Position numbers and translations under genes: made by a program. Below, in pieces: positions 53,245 to 62,016 of a DNA stretch of 64,000 nt; position 1 is the first letter of the stretch; the number at the start of each line of letters is the position of its first letter. Under the pieces are notes generated by a model. The model was not told where the DNA came from. It saw only the letters and a program-made list of their open reading frames with translations, and ran no database searches. Source of the DNA: Actinacidiphila fildesensis (lineage in GTDB: Bacteria > Actinomycetota > Actinomycetes > Streptomycetales > Streptomycetaceae); NCBI RefSeq assembly GCF_042652185.1, contig NZ_JBHSIX010000022.1; one strand, given 5' to 3'.

Positions 53245-54347
53245 TGTGCGGACTCCGCTCCGTGCCGGGCGGTTCCGTGACCTGAGGTTCCGTGCCCTGA
53301 GGTTTCGCGATCTGACGTTGCGTGCCCGGAGGTTCCGTGCCAGGAGGTGAGGCCCAGCAGCTTCTCTCCGAGTTCGTTGAGTTCGGCGGCCTTGTACCGG
53401 AGCGACTCGTGCGTGACGGCGTCGCCGACCAGGGTTCCGTTCCAGTCCGGAGTGCTGAGGGTCTCCCAGGAGCTGATCCGGGAGCGGCGTATCTGCTCGC
53501 TCTCCTCCAGGGCGGGCATCATCGAGACGTACTGGACCGCCCGGACGCCGCGTTCTGAGGTGTTGCGGGCGACGCCGTGCGCCAGGGCGCCGTTCCAGAT
53601 CAGCAGGTCGCCGACGGACAACTCCGGTCGGACCACGGGGTATTCGTCCCGGTCGACGGCGGGCCGGATCGGATCGCGGCCGGCCGGCTGGCCGAGCTTC
53701 CACTCGTCGAACCGGCGGAACAGCTCGGGGTTGCACTGGAAGCCGCCGTGGTCCGGCTGGGTGTCGGTGAGCGCGATGATGCCCTGGACCCGCTGCGGTA
53801 TGACACCGAGCGTGCTGTCGATGTCCCAGTGGAGTTCGATGTCGAAGCCCTCTTCGGTGGGTTCGATGAGCGCGCGGTCGCGGTTCTTGATGTTGGGCGG
53901 GTTGAGGTTGAGACGGTCGAGGGTGACCCAGAGCTCCTCGCAGTCCCACACGTCGGCGAAGGCGTCGTAGACGCGCTGGGTCTGCCGGCTGTCCCAGATC
54001 AGCTGGTGGTGGTACGCCTCGACGAAGCCGTAGACGTGCAGATGGCGGTCCAGCTCGTCACGGTAGGGCCGCTGCTCGTACCAGCTGTCCGGACGGTGCG
54101 GGTCGAGGCCCTGGAAGTCCCAGGCGAAGTCCAGCAGGCGGCCGGCGGACTCGGCGGGGATCGCCTCCTTGACCACGACATACCCGTAGGTCCGCCAGAA
54201 GGCGAAGTCCGCTTCGGAGAGCACGCGCAGGGGCTGCTCCTTACGGAGGTCCCTGAGCGGGGTCGGCGCCAGGTACGTCTCACCGTCCGCACTGAAATAC
54301 GGGCGGCGGGAGGCGGCTCGGTGAAGATGCTGATCGGGGGCGGGCAT
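53241..54347 (-). CDS. Phytanoyl-CoA dioxygenase (PhyH)-type Fe/2-oxoglutarate oxygenase
   Basis: 368 residues. The iron triad is H173-x-D175 (ELHWDID) and H257 (GALAHGVARN). R261 is placed to bind 2-oxoglutarate. Members hydroxylate or desaturate amino-acid-like or lipid substrates. Next to an ODC-like decarboxylase, a basic amino acid or amine is a plausible substrate. The C-terminus is a low-complexity (GTSGH)n-type tail encoded by five 15-bp repeats, probably dispensable. ATG 54347 has GGAG eight bases upstream. Confidence 0.85.
   Translation of the reverse strand: MPAPDQHLHRAASRRPYFSADGETYLAPTPLRDLRKEQPLRVLSEADFAFWRTYGYVVVKEAIPAESAGRLLDFAWDFQGLDPHRPDSWYEQRPYRDELDRHLHVYGFVEAYHHQLIWDSRQTQRVYDAFADVWDCEELWVTLDRLNLNPPNIKNRDRALIEPTEEGFDIELHWDIDSTLGVIPQRVQGIIALTDTQPDHGGFQCNPELFRRFDEWKLGQPAGRDPIRPAVDRDEYPVVRPELSVGDLLIWNGALAHGVARNTSERGVRAVQYVSMMPALEESEQIRRSRISSWETLSTPDWNGTLVGDAVTHESLRYKAAELNELGEKLLGLTSWHGTSGHATSDRETSGHGTSGHGTARHGAESAQ
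53271..53345. repeat. Five 15-bp tandem repeats in dioxygenase 3' end
   Basis: Five abutting units of the form GGTTCCGTGCCCTGA, with one to five differences each, encode pentapeptides like GTSGH on the minus strand. The array ends about 30 bases before the stop, giving the dioxygenase a repetitive, unstructured tail. Confidence 0.85.
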
Positions 54348-54470
54348 GTATGAACTCCAGAAACCGGGTGGGTCAGGTGGGTGTAGGGCACGCGCACTCC
54401 GCGCCGGTGACGGCGAACAGTGCGAGCGTGCCCGCGGGGGATCAGGCCGGCGGACTCGCCTCGTCGTCCG

Positions 54471-55700
54471 TCACCGCGGACTCGCCTCGTCATCCCTCGC
54501 CGCGGGTCTTTCGGGCTCACCGGACGTCCAACCGCACGGCAGCGGATCGAAGCCGTTGAACCCCTGGGTCATGTAACTGGTCGCGTAGGCGCCGCTGGAG
54601 AGGATCCACACCGGATCTCCGGAGGCGACCGCCCTCGGCACCTGGACACGACTGTGTTCCTGGGCGTAGGCGTCGTCGCTGTCACAGCTGGGGCCCGCGA
54701 CGACGGCCGGAACGTACTCCCCGTCCGGGTGGGACGGAAAGACCAGCCGGTACTGCAGCTCGTCCATCTCGTAGAGGCCGTTGAACTTCCCGCAGTTCAG
54801 GTAGAGCCAGTACTCGCGGCCGCCGTCGAGCTGCCGGCGCGACGTCAGGCGCAGGACGTGCGCCTTGATCGCGCCCTGGTCGGCGACCAGGTAGCGGCCC
54901 GGCTCCATGACGAAGTCCAGCTCGGAGCCCGAGATCTCCCGCAGCCGCTGCATGCCCTCCCGGATCACCACGAACATCTTGTCCAGCGGCGGGTCGAGCG
55001 GGTTGCCCCGCCGGTCCAGATAGCCGAGGGCGGGCAGGCCGCCGCCGAGGTTGACGTGGTCCAGCACGATGCCGCTCTGCCGCAGGCTCACCAGCAGGTC
55101 GCCGAGGTGATCGAAGGCTTCCCGCCAGGCGCCGGACGTCATCTGCTGCGAGCCGACGTGCACCGACAGGCCGGCCGGCGTCAGGCCGGCCGCCCGCGCG
55201 GCTTCCAGGACGAGCACCGCATCGTCGGCTGAGCAACCGAACTTCCGGCTGAGCCCCCAGAGCGCACCCTCCCCGGTGGTGGCCAGCCGGCAGAACACCC
55301 GGGCGCCGGGAGCGTGGGCTGCGATTGCGGCAACGTCCTCCAGGCTGTCCGTGGCGAAGTCCCTGACACCCAGGCGGTACGCCTCCGCGATGTTCCGGTC
55401 GGACTTGACGGTGTTGCCGTAGTGGATCCGACCCGGCGGCAGGCCGGTCCTGACCGCCTGGGCGATCTCGTTGGGGCTCGCGGCGTCGAAGCCGGCACCC
55501 TGGGCCACCAGATGGGCCAACACCTCGTCGACGGGGCACGCCTTCATGGCGAACCGGATGTCGACACCCGGCAGTTCCTCGGTCAGGGACCTGTACCGCT
55601 CGCCGATCCCGGCGAGGTCGTAGATGATCCGGTCCTCGGACGCGGTGGCGAGGGCGGCACGCAGAGCTGCGCTGATCGGGGCCGGTCCCGTGCTGCTCAT
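54471..55700 (-). CDS. ODC/DAPDC-like fold-III PLP decarboxylase
   Basis: 409 residues. PLP lysine K53 is in FAMKACP. The barrel motifs HVGSQ (181-185), VNLGGGLP (217-223) and FVMEPGRYLVADQG (263-276) bind phosphate. C339 in GPSCDSDD (336-343) is the catalytic cysteine across the dimer, in the form used by ornithine/lysine decarboxylases. It should decarboxylate a basic amino acid to a diamine. It is the first gene of the operon. An in-frame ATG at 55802 with a better AGGGAAC site would add 34 residues including a repeat-encoded SHEHRSHGHR, so the start is uncertain. Confidence 0.87.
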   Translation of the reverse strand: MSSTGPAPISAALRAALATASEDRIIYDLAGIGERYRSLTEELPGVDIRFAMKACPVDEVLAHLVAQGAGFDAASPNEIAQAVRTGLPPGRIHYGNTVKSDRNIAEAYRLGVRDFATDSLEDVAAIAAHAPGARVFCRLATTGEGALWGLSRKFGCSADDAVLVLEAARAAGLTPAGLSVHVGSQQMTSGAWREAFDHLGDLLVSLRQSGIVLDHVNLGGGLPALGYLDRRGNPLDPPLDKMFVVIREGMQRLREISGSELDFVMEPGRYLVADQGAIKAHVLRLTSRRQLDGGREYWLYLNCGKFNGLYEMDELQYRLVFPSHPDGEYVPAVVAGPSCDSDDAYAQEHSRVQVPRAVASGDPVWILSSGAYATSYMTQGFNGFDPLPCGWTSGEPERPAARDDEASPR

Positions 55701-56511
55701 CGCTGCACCCGGCCGATGCCCGTGGCTCCGGTGCTCGTGGCTCCGGCCGTCCGGGCCGGTGGTCCAGCCCCTCGGATTCCGCTCGCCGCCAGGACGCGAC
55801 ATGCTCTCGTTCCCTGCGGAGGCAGACACCTGCGCAAGGTCCCGGACCGCCGCCTGGACGGCTTTCTTGGGGCAAGTGCGCGCGATGCCCTGCGGGAGGG
55901 GTGGAGGTGGTATCGGTCGGACTCGGTCATGCGGTCCTTCCAGGCTCGGATCTTCGGTGGCGGGGCGGATCGAGGGCACAGCGAATCCAGGATTGGCTGC
56001 CGACAGGCAGCTCGCTGCGGGCGTGTTGGTTTCACTACCTTCATGGGCCCGCGGAGCTCATGGCGGTCGGAGGGCGGCGGACCGCACCCCTCGCGAGGAT
56101 GAACACGCGCACGGACCCTGGGCACAACATTGGACTAGACCAGCTTGGGGAGTCAACCCTTTCCAGTCGACAACTCGCCTCCACGGACGCCAATCCGCAT
56201 TTAACTCGCGGGCGCTGGCCGAGACTTGACGCTGCGTTATGTCTGCTGGTCAGTCGGTTAGCACGATGGGTGTCATCCAGGCGTTACCGCCCCACCCGAT
56301 CCTGCTGCGGATCGGTCGCCGCTTCGGGCGGGGTCGGCCGTGGACGGGCCGATCGGGACCGGTTCTCGCCGCACGGCTGAGCTCCTCCGACGCCGGCGGC
56401 GCGGCCGGCCAGGCAAGTCCGGAGATATTTCACCATGTCGCTTTGGTGCACCCCGCGAACCCCTAATGTCCTCAATGGAGCGGGAAGTGGAAAATTCCGC
56501 GAGGGGGCTGA
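55701..56511. other. Divergent intergenic region with dre-like site
   Basis: About 800 bases with no convincing gene, apart from a possible N-terminal extension of the decarboxylase. It holds two 15-bp repeat units (55716-55745) and the DasR-like palindrome at 56129-56144. The stretch 56110-56200 is distinctly AT-richer and probably contains promoters for the leftward operon. Confidence 0.5.
56129..56144. promoter_or_regulatory. DasR-responsive-element-like palindrome
   Basis: ATTGGACTAGACCAGC matches 13 of 16 positions of the published DasR consensus (A, G/C, TGGTCTAGACCA, G/C, T), including an unbroken CTAGACCA. DasR is the GntR-type regulator responding to N-acetylglucosamine phosphates. 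It lies about 430 bases from the decarboxylase start and 370 from the rightward gene. Confidence 0.4.
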
Positions 56512-56979
56512 GTGGACACGACCTTACTGATCACGCTGGGCGCCGGTGGCGGATCGCTGCGCGGCCTGGTCGACGCGTACAGCCAGACGATCGCCTGGCA
56601 GACCGCGCGCCGCGAGCAGCGCAAGGCCTCTTCCGAACTCAGCCCCGATCCGGTCCTCGACCCGACGCCCGAGGTCGTGCCACGCCCCCTGCCCCGTTTC
56701 GCCGAGTACTTCGACCCGGTGCCCGATGCGGTCGCGATCGCCTGTCACATGGTGCTGGGCGCCGCCTGCGCCGCGATGTTCGGGCTGACGGGGCAGATCA
56801 CCGGCGCCTACGCGGCGGTCGCGGTCGGGCTCTCCGCCCCCGCCCTGCTGACGCAGTTGGGCCAGGTGCAGAGCGTCAACGACGCGGTCGCCGGGCCGCA
56901 GCGGACGGCCCTTGAGCCGGATCGTCCACAGCTGGCCGGTGTCCCGGACGAGGGACCGCGGCAGGAGCGCACTCCTTGA
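56512..56979 (+). CDS. Small two-helix membrane protein, unknown
   Basis: 155 residues from a GTG start with GAGGGGG upstream. A charged N-terminal half carries a Pro-rich stretch (DPVLDPTPEVVPRPLPRF). Two membrane helices follow near 75-115 (AVAIACHMVLGAACAAMFGL and TGAYAAVAVGLSAPALLTQL). A cytoplasmic tail ends the protein. No family is recognised. The stop overlaps the solute-binding-protein start (TTGA), so the two are made together and may form a complex. Confidence 0.65.
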   Translation: MDTTLLITLGAGGGSLRGLVDAYSQTIAWQTARREQRKASSELSPDPVLDPTPEVVPRPLPRFAEYFDPVPDAVAIACHMVLGAACAAMFGLTGQITGAYAAVAVGLSAPALLTQLGQVQSVNDAVAGPQRTALEPDRPQLAGVPDEGPRQERTP

Positions 56980-58112
56980 CGGCCGAGGGAAGCAGGGGAA
57001 GTACCGGCAAGCGCACGGCCGCCGCCGTGTTGGGCCGGAACCACCGGGGCGCCGCCACGGCAGGGCCCCGGCCGCACGGCGGCTACAGCGTCGTCCGTCG
57101 TTGCGTCGCCGCGATCCTGGGGATGTCGCTGCCCCTTGCGGAACCCGCACGGCAGCTTCCTGCGCCAGCCGCGGTCCGGGGCCGGGGCCGGGTCCGGGTC
57201 GGGCCGGAGGCCACGGGCCGCGACATCTTGCCCACCGTGGTCCTGGCCCCGGGTCCCGCGCACAGGCGTCCCGGTCGTCGGTCCGTCGTCGTGATGCTGG
57301 CAAGTGTCGCCACCGCGGCCTGCGTCGCGGTCGGCTTGTCCCTGTCGCCCATCGGCGACTCCGCCCCCCGGGACCCCGAGGACTCCTACCGGCTTCACCA
57401 GCAGCTGCCGGCATCGATCCAGGCCAGAGGCTTCATCGTGGTCGGAGTGGATCCCGCACAGCCTCCGTTCGCCTTCACCTCGCAGGGCAGGCTCGTCGGC
57501 TTCGACACCGATCTCGCCCAGCTCCTCGGCGCGCAGCTCAGAGTGTCGTTCCGGTTCCTGCAGGCCCCTTCTGCCCAGCTGATCTCCGGGGTCACCGAGG
57601 GGCGATACGACGTCGTCATGACGAAGGGCGCCACTGAAGAGCGTCGCAAGTCCGTCACCTTCGTCAATTACCTCAGCTTCGGGTCGTCGATCAGTGTGCC
57701 CAAGGACAACCCCCGGAACGTCAGGTCACTCTCTACAGCGTGCGGCAATATTGCCGTCATCGGCGGCAGCACCGGCGCGGAACTCCTCCGGAACAACCGC
57801 CCGTCCTGCGCCACGCTCATGCAGTTCGCCGACGCCTCGGCGGCCCTGGCGGCTGTGCACGAAGGCAGGGCGGACGCCGCGATCACCGACTTCCCGTCGG
57901 CCGCCCACGCCGCCAAGGGCCCCGGCAGCACGACCGAGATCGCCGGCGAGCAGCTCGCCGTCGGCCCTGCCGGCATGGCGGTCCGACTGAGAGATACCGA
58001 GCTCAGCAACACTCTGCTGGACGCCCTTGTCGTCGTCTACAACAACGGGAGCTACTCCAGATTGCTCGAGAAATGGGGCTTGGAGGACGCTTTCCTGACC
58101 CCCACGCTGTAA
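56976..58112 (+). CDS. Membrane-anchored family-3 (polar amino acid) solute-binding protein
   Basis: 378 residues from TTG 56976. A long basic N-terminus leads to one membrane helix near 103-125, with no lipobox cysteine. An SBP_bac_3 domain follows from about 150 (GFIVVGVDPAQPPFAFTSQGRLVGFDTDLAQLLG ... GRADAAITDFPSAAHAA). Such domains bind glutamate, glutamine or similar. No permease or ATPase is nearby, so a sensory role is more likely than transport. Coupled to the upstream small membrane protein and convergent with a Ser/Thr kinase. Confidence 0.82.
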   Translation: MTAEGSRGSTGKRTAAAVLGRNHRGAATAGPRPHGGYSVVRRCVAAILGMSLPLAEPARQLPAPAAVRGRGRVRVGPEATGRDILPTVVLAPGPAHRRPGRRSVVVMLASVATAACVAVGLSLSPIGDSAPRDPEDSYRLHQQLPASIQARGFIVVGVDPAQPPFAFTSQGRLVGFDTDLAQLLGAQLRVSFRFLQAPSAQLISGVTEGRYDVVMTKGATEERRKSVTFVNYLSFGSSISVPKDNPRNVRSLSTACGNIAVIGGSTGAELLRNNRPSCATLMQFADASAALAAVHEGRADAAITDFPSAAHAAKGPGSTTEIAGEQLAVGPAGMAVRLRDTELSNTLLDALVVVYNNGSYSRLLEKWGLEDAFLTPTL

Positions 58113-58188
58113 GCCGTGCCGGCTGAATCCAGGAGACCCACGGGACGGCTCTGTCCGCCGACCTGTCGACCCGTCGGCCAGTCCTTCG

Positions 58189-59613
58189 TCAGGTGGAGCG
58201 GCTGCCGGGGATCTTCCACCACAGGAGCCAGGCGCCGGTGCCGTAGAGCAGCAGGTTGATCACCATCTCGCTCGGGACCTCGCTCAAGCCGGTTTCTGTC
58301 TCGCCGTGGAACAGCGCCGGCACGACAACTTGCTTGACGGCGAAGTAAAGGGCCAGATCGAACAGGACGAAGACCAGCCAGGCCACTGCCGGGTGCCACC
58401 GGGGCCGGGGCACCGCGTTGATGAGCGAGAACGCGCCGGTGATCGCCAGAACCGTGGGCAGGAACTCCGACGGCACCGTGTCGAGATAGTTCCACGGCAG
58501 TACGGAGCCGATGGCCCACAACAGCGCCATGCAGCCGATGAAACGCAGCACCACCGCCCCGAAGGGGCTGACCGCCGAGCCTGCCCGGGCCCCGGTCGGT
58601 GCTCCGGCGGCGGCCGTCGGCTGGAAGTGGAGGCCAGGGCCGGCGGGCCGCAAGGACTGGGCCGGCGGCCGGCCGCCGACCGACGGTGCGTGGGACGGCT
58701 GCGGAGGGAGCCACGCCCCGGCGGGCGCAGGCGCCGCCGAAGACACGACCGCGGTCGGTGTCGGTGTCGGGATCGGAGCAAGCACGGCTGCTCCCGTTCG
58801 TGCCACCTCGTCGAGCGCGGAAAGCGCCTGCTCGGCCGTGGGACGGCGGGCCGGGTCCTTCGTCATCAGCGCGGCAAGCAGCGGCTGCAGCGCGCCCGCT
58901 CGCACCGGCGGGCGCGGTTCCTTGGTGACGACGGCTATGACGAGCGCACTGAAGGTGTCCCCGTGGAACGCCGGCGCGCCCTCGACGGCGCTGTAGAGCG
59001 TCGCGCCCAGCGACCACAGGTCACCTGCGGGGGCCGGCGGCTTGCCTTCCAGTTGCTCGGGGGACATGTAGGCCGGGGTGCCGATGACCGCGCCGGTGCG
59101 GGTGAGGGCTGTGGTCGCGTCGGCCATGTGCGCGATGCCGAAGTCGGTGATGATCACCCTGTCGCCCATCAACAGAACGTTGTCCGGCTTGAGGTCACGA
59201 TGGATGATGCCCGCCGCGTGGGCCAGTTGGAGCGCCTTCAGCATCGCCGCGCCGATCTCGGCGACCCGCTGAACCGGCAGCGCGCCGTCCTGGGCGATCA
59301 GCGCCCCCAGCGACGTACCGGTGACGAGTTCCATGACGATGACGGGCGCGCCCTCGTGCTCGACCACGTCGTGCACGGTGATGATCCCGGGGTGGTTGAG
59401 CCTCGCCGCGGCGCGCGCCTCGCGCGCCACGCGCTGGAGGAAGTGGTCGCGCTCCCCACTGGTGAGGCCCTGCGGGAGCAGCACCTCCTTCACTGCCACG
59501 TCCCGCTCGAGAGCCTTGTCCCGCCCCCGCCACACCCGGCCCATACCGCCCTGACCGATCAGCTCGACAAGCTGGTACCGGCCCCCGATCAGCGCCCCGC
59601 TCACTGCTTCCAC
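58189..59613 (-). CDS. Ser/Thr protein kinase with C-terminal membrane domain
   Basis: About 474 residues. Pkn2-type kinase domain over residues 1-275: GQGGMGRVW, VAVKEVL, HRDLKPDNVLL, DFGIAHM and GTPAYMSPEQ. All catalytic residues are intact. A Pro/Ala-rich linker (280-360) with PTPTPT joins three or four membrane helices at the C-terminus. There is no PASTA domain. The start is GTG 59613 or GTG 59604. Given the neighbouring sensor-like proteins it may phosphorylate a regulator of amino-acid metabolism. Confidence 0.88.
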   Translation of the reverse strand: MEAVSGALIGGRYQLVELIGQGGMGRVWRGRDKALERDVAVKEVLLPQGLTSGERDHFLQRVAREARAAARLNHPGIITVHDVVEHEGAPVIVMELVTGTSLGALIAQDGALPVQRVAEIGAAMLKALQLAHAAGIIHRDLKPDNVLLMGDRVIITDFGIAHMADATTALTRTGAVIGTPAYMSPEQLEGKPPAPAGDLWSLGATLYSAVEGAPAFHGDTFSALVIAVVTKEPRPPVRAGALQPLLAALMTKDPARRPTAEQALSALDEVARTGAAVLAPIPTPTPTAVVSSAAPAPAGAWLPPQPSHAPSVGGRPPAQSLRPAGPGLHFQPTAAAGAPTGARAGSAVSPFGAVVLRFIGCMALLWAIGSVLPWNYLDTVPSEFLPTVLAITGAFSLINAVPRPRWHPAVAWLVFVLFDLALYFAVKQVVVPALFHGETETGLSEVPSEMVINLLLYGTGAWLLWWKIPGSRST

Positions 59614-59709
59614 GGGAAGCCACCCTAGCGGGATCCCCCACCGGGCAAAGGTGCTTTCGATCACCGCTGACGATGCCCCGGGCCCGGTGCTCGATACGCC
59701 CGCAGCAGT

Positions 59710-59817
59710 TGCGACGCACGGCTGAATCTCTGGTCCGCCAACTCCCCGGTGTTCTGGGAGTACGTGGACGAGGGTGAGAAGCGGGACGATGCCGCGACCG
59801 AGGGGATCGGCCTGTAA
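59710..59817 (+). pseudogene. Possible C-terminal gene remnant
   Basis: A 35-codon protein-like tail (CDARLNLWSANSPVFWEYVD ... ATEGIGL, stop TAA) without a start codon or upstream continuation. It lies between the kinase and the terminator hairpin at the edge of the mobile region, so it is probably a truncated gene end. Family not recognised. Confidence 0.3.
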
Positions 59818-59888
59818 GCGGCCGGAGAAGCCCGGGCGGGATATCCCGCTCGCCTTGCTGTTGGCCGTCTGAGCATGCGGTACGACAC

Positions 59889-59925
59889 AGGCGACCGCAG
59901 CCCAGGGGGCTGGGTGCGGTCGCCT
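59889..59925. terminator. Hairpin terminator
   Basis: AGGCGACCGCA and TGCGGTCGCCT pair, extended by CCCAG/CTGGG with one bulged G, around a short G loop, followed by TTTC. It lies just beyond the DUF317 gene that ends at 59942. Confidence 0.7.
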
Positions 59926-59941
59926 TTCGACGGTACGGCCC

Positions 59942-60831
59942 TCAGCCCAGGACCCGCCAGGGCTCCCTGCCGTCCTTGTCGGGACCAGATCGTGCCACCG
60001 CTGCACGGTCGAACTGCTCGTACGCCTCCTGCAGATACTCGGCCGACAGATGGGATCCACCTGCCAGAGACTCGAAGCTCTGACCGTGGGCGAGCGCCTT
60101 CTCGACCGCTTCGTGCAGGTTGATCTGGGCACGCCGGTTGGCCTCGGCCAGGTTCGCGATCAGGTCCACCCAGCGGCCGTCGCGCAGGCTGGCGGCCGCA
60201 TGGTCGGTGATCATGCCAGCGGCCATGGCCAGGTCGGCATCCAGCAACTTCAGGTCCTCGGGAAGGGGCTTCTTCTTGCCGGAAGTCTTGGTGAGCCACC
60301 GCTCTTGGCGACCGGTCATCTCGGCTGTGTGGTCGAGTTGGCTGCGGCGTAGGTGCACCTCGGCCAAGCCGTCCGGGAGCGAAAGGACACGTCGGTCGTG
60401 CCGAAATGGTGGCTCCAGCCTGCCGCTGCCAGCCGTGTGCCCACATCGAGCGCGGCCAGCGTGCTGTTGCCGTAGTAGAGGTAGGCGTCGGGCCCCTCGG
60501 TGTAGGCGGCGGCGAGCGCGGTGGTGAACCCGGCGACGATCTCGGTCGGGGTGCTGTCCTGGTAGGTGACCAACCAGCGCGGCATCGCGAAGGGATCGGA
60601 GAACGCCGTGATCTTCCACAGGGCGTCATCATCGCCTTCGGGCAGGTAACTCAGGCGGACGGTTTGGTCCGGGGCGTTGACATACACGTTGCCCAGATCA
60701 TCGTGATTCAGCTTCCAACCCAGGTCGAGCAGGGGCCGCAAGGCGGGACCACCAGTGAACGTCGATCCGGCGAGGTAGCGGGGGGTGACGTGGTACTCGC
60801 GCCACCGCTCAGAGTCCTGCTGATCGGACAT
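59942..60831 (-). pseudogene. DUF317 gene with one frameshift
   Basis: ATG 60831 (GGAG upstream) opens a DUF317 protein: MSDQQDSERWREYHVTPRYL ... PFAMPRWLVTYQDSTPTEIV ... HHFGTTDVSF. At 60374-60377 the frame breaks. The next frame then reads PDGLAEVHLRRSQLDHTAEM and continues 140 residues to the stop at 59942. Restoring one C in the CCC tract rejoins them into about 296 residues. DUF317 proteins are common in streptomycete accessory and plasmid-like DNA, with unknown function. It is either a decayed gene or a homopolymer sequencing error. Confidence 0.75.
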
Positions 60832-60961
60832 GACATCTCCGTAAAGGACGTGGTCAGTGGCGGCGTGACGGTGCGGGCAGGGGCAGACTCGCGGCGGCGG
60901 CCGATGCTGCGAGTTCGGCCACACGGGGCCCTGGGGCGTTCGGGGTGCGAGCTAGGTGTGC

Positions 60962-60983
60962 AACTGCCGGAGCTTGGTTACAC
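60962..60983 (+). repeat. IS481 inverted repeat, left
   Basis: Twenty-two bases, matching the complement of 61995-62016 at 20 positions; the differences are a two-base swap (GC for CG) in the middle. Confidence 0.85.
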
Positions 60984-61964
60984 CGGGGCCTGAGTCTTCT
61001 GCTTGAGGCGTTCGTAGGGTGTCTGGCCGCCGAGGGCGCCGTGGGGGCGGTGGTAGTTGTAGTAGTCCTCCCGCTCTCGCAGCTTGTCGTTGAAGACGCC
61101 TGTGTCGTCGATGACGACGCCGTCGAGCATTCGGTAGAACTCCTCGGCGTCGATGCGGTGGGAGCGTTCGACCTTGCCGTTGAGGTGGGGTGATGCGGGT
61201 TTGATGTAGCTGTGGGCGATGCCTTTATCGAGGGCGTTCCAGTGGAAGGCGGACTGGAACTCTGCGCCGTTGTCGGTCTGGATGACCTCGACGCGGAACG
61301 GCAGGCGCTCGAGGACGTAGTCGAGGAACTGGACGGCGGTCTTCTGGTCGCACCGTGGGTAGATACGCAGGACCCGCAGCCGGGTGCAGTCATCGATGGC
61401 GGTGAACTGGTAGAACTTCGCCCGGCGCCGCCGTTTCGGAAGAGTCCCGGTTACCGGCGCTGTGGCCGGGGCCTGCTCAGGGAGGCCGAGCGGTTCGATG
61501 AACTTCACGTCGATCTGGACTCGGTTGCCGGGTAGCTGCTTCGCGTATCGGGTGTAGCGCTTGTCGTGCCGTTTGTAGCGTTGGGAGGCCGGCAGCCGGC
61601 TCATCCCGAGCTTCTTGAGGATGCGGTAGACGGCTGAGCAGGCGATATCGACGTCGTGGTAGCGCTTGAGGTACATCTTGATCTTCATCGGACCGAAGTG
61701 GTAATGCTGCCGCAAGTAGACGATCTTGTTGACGACGTCGGCCTCGGTGGCGTGAGGGCAGTGGTGCGGTTTGCTGGAGCGGTCGCGCAGGCCGTTGAGA
61801 CCTTCGTCCTGGTAGCGGCGCTGCCACTTGTAGAAGCAGGAGCGGCTGATGCCGTAGTAGCGGCAGGTCAGCGCAACGTTTCCTGTGACTTCTTCGGCGT
61901 GTCGCAGGACCGCCAGGCGGTGCTGAGCTTGGCGGTCCTGCTGCTGTTGCGGTGAAGGGGGCAT
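60978..61964 (-). CDS. IS481-family DDE transposase
   Basis: 328 residues. The N-terminal helix-turn-helix domain (RHAEEVTGNVALTCRYYGISRSCFYKWQRRY) is followed by an rve-type DDE core: first Asp in RVQIDVKFIEPL, second in EVIQTDNGAEFQ, and Glu in SPHLNGKVERSHRIDAEEFY, ending in NYHRPHGALGGQTPYE. All three acidic residues are present, so the enzyme looks intact. It fills almost the whole element. Confidence 0.93.
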   Translation of the reverse strand: MPPSPQQQQDRQAQHRLAVLRHAEEVTGNVALTCRYYGISRSCFYKWQRRYQDEGLNGLRDRSSKPHHCPHATEADVVNKIVYLRQHYHFGPMKIKMYLKRYHDVDIACSAVYRILKKLGMSRLPASQRYKRHDKRYTRYAKQLPGNRVQIDVKFIEPLGLPEQAPATAPVTGTLPKRRRRAKFYQFTAIDDCTRLRVLRIYPRCDQKTAVQFLDYVLERLPFRVEVIQTDNGAEFQSAFHWNALDKGIAHSYIKPASPHLNGKVERSHRIDAEEFYRMLDGVVIDDTGVFNDKLREREDYYNYHRPHGALGGQTPYERLKQKTQAPV

Positions 61965-61994
61965 GGCAGATCTCCGTCAAGGTCGGAGACCCAT

Positions 61995-62016
61995 GTGTAA
62001 CCAACGTCCGGCAGTT
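61995..62016 (+). repeat. IS481 inverted repeat, right
   Basis: Partner of the left repeat at 60962-60983; GTGTAACCAACGTCCGGCAG plus TT on the plus strand. Confidence 0.85.

Noticed and set aside
56250..56275. tRNA-like GGTTAGCACGATGG segment
   Set aside because: No acceptor stem, anticodon arm or T-loop could be placed around it.
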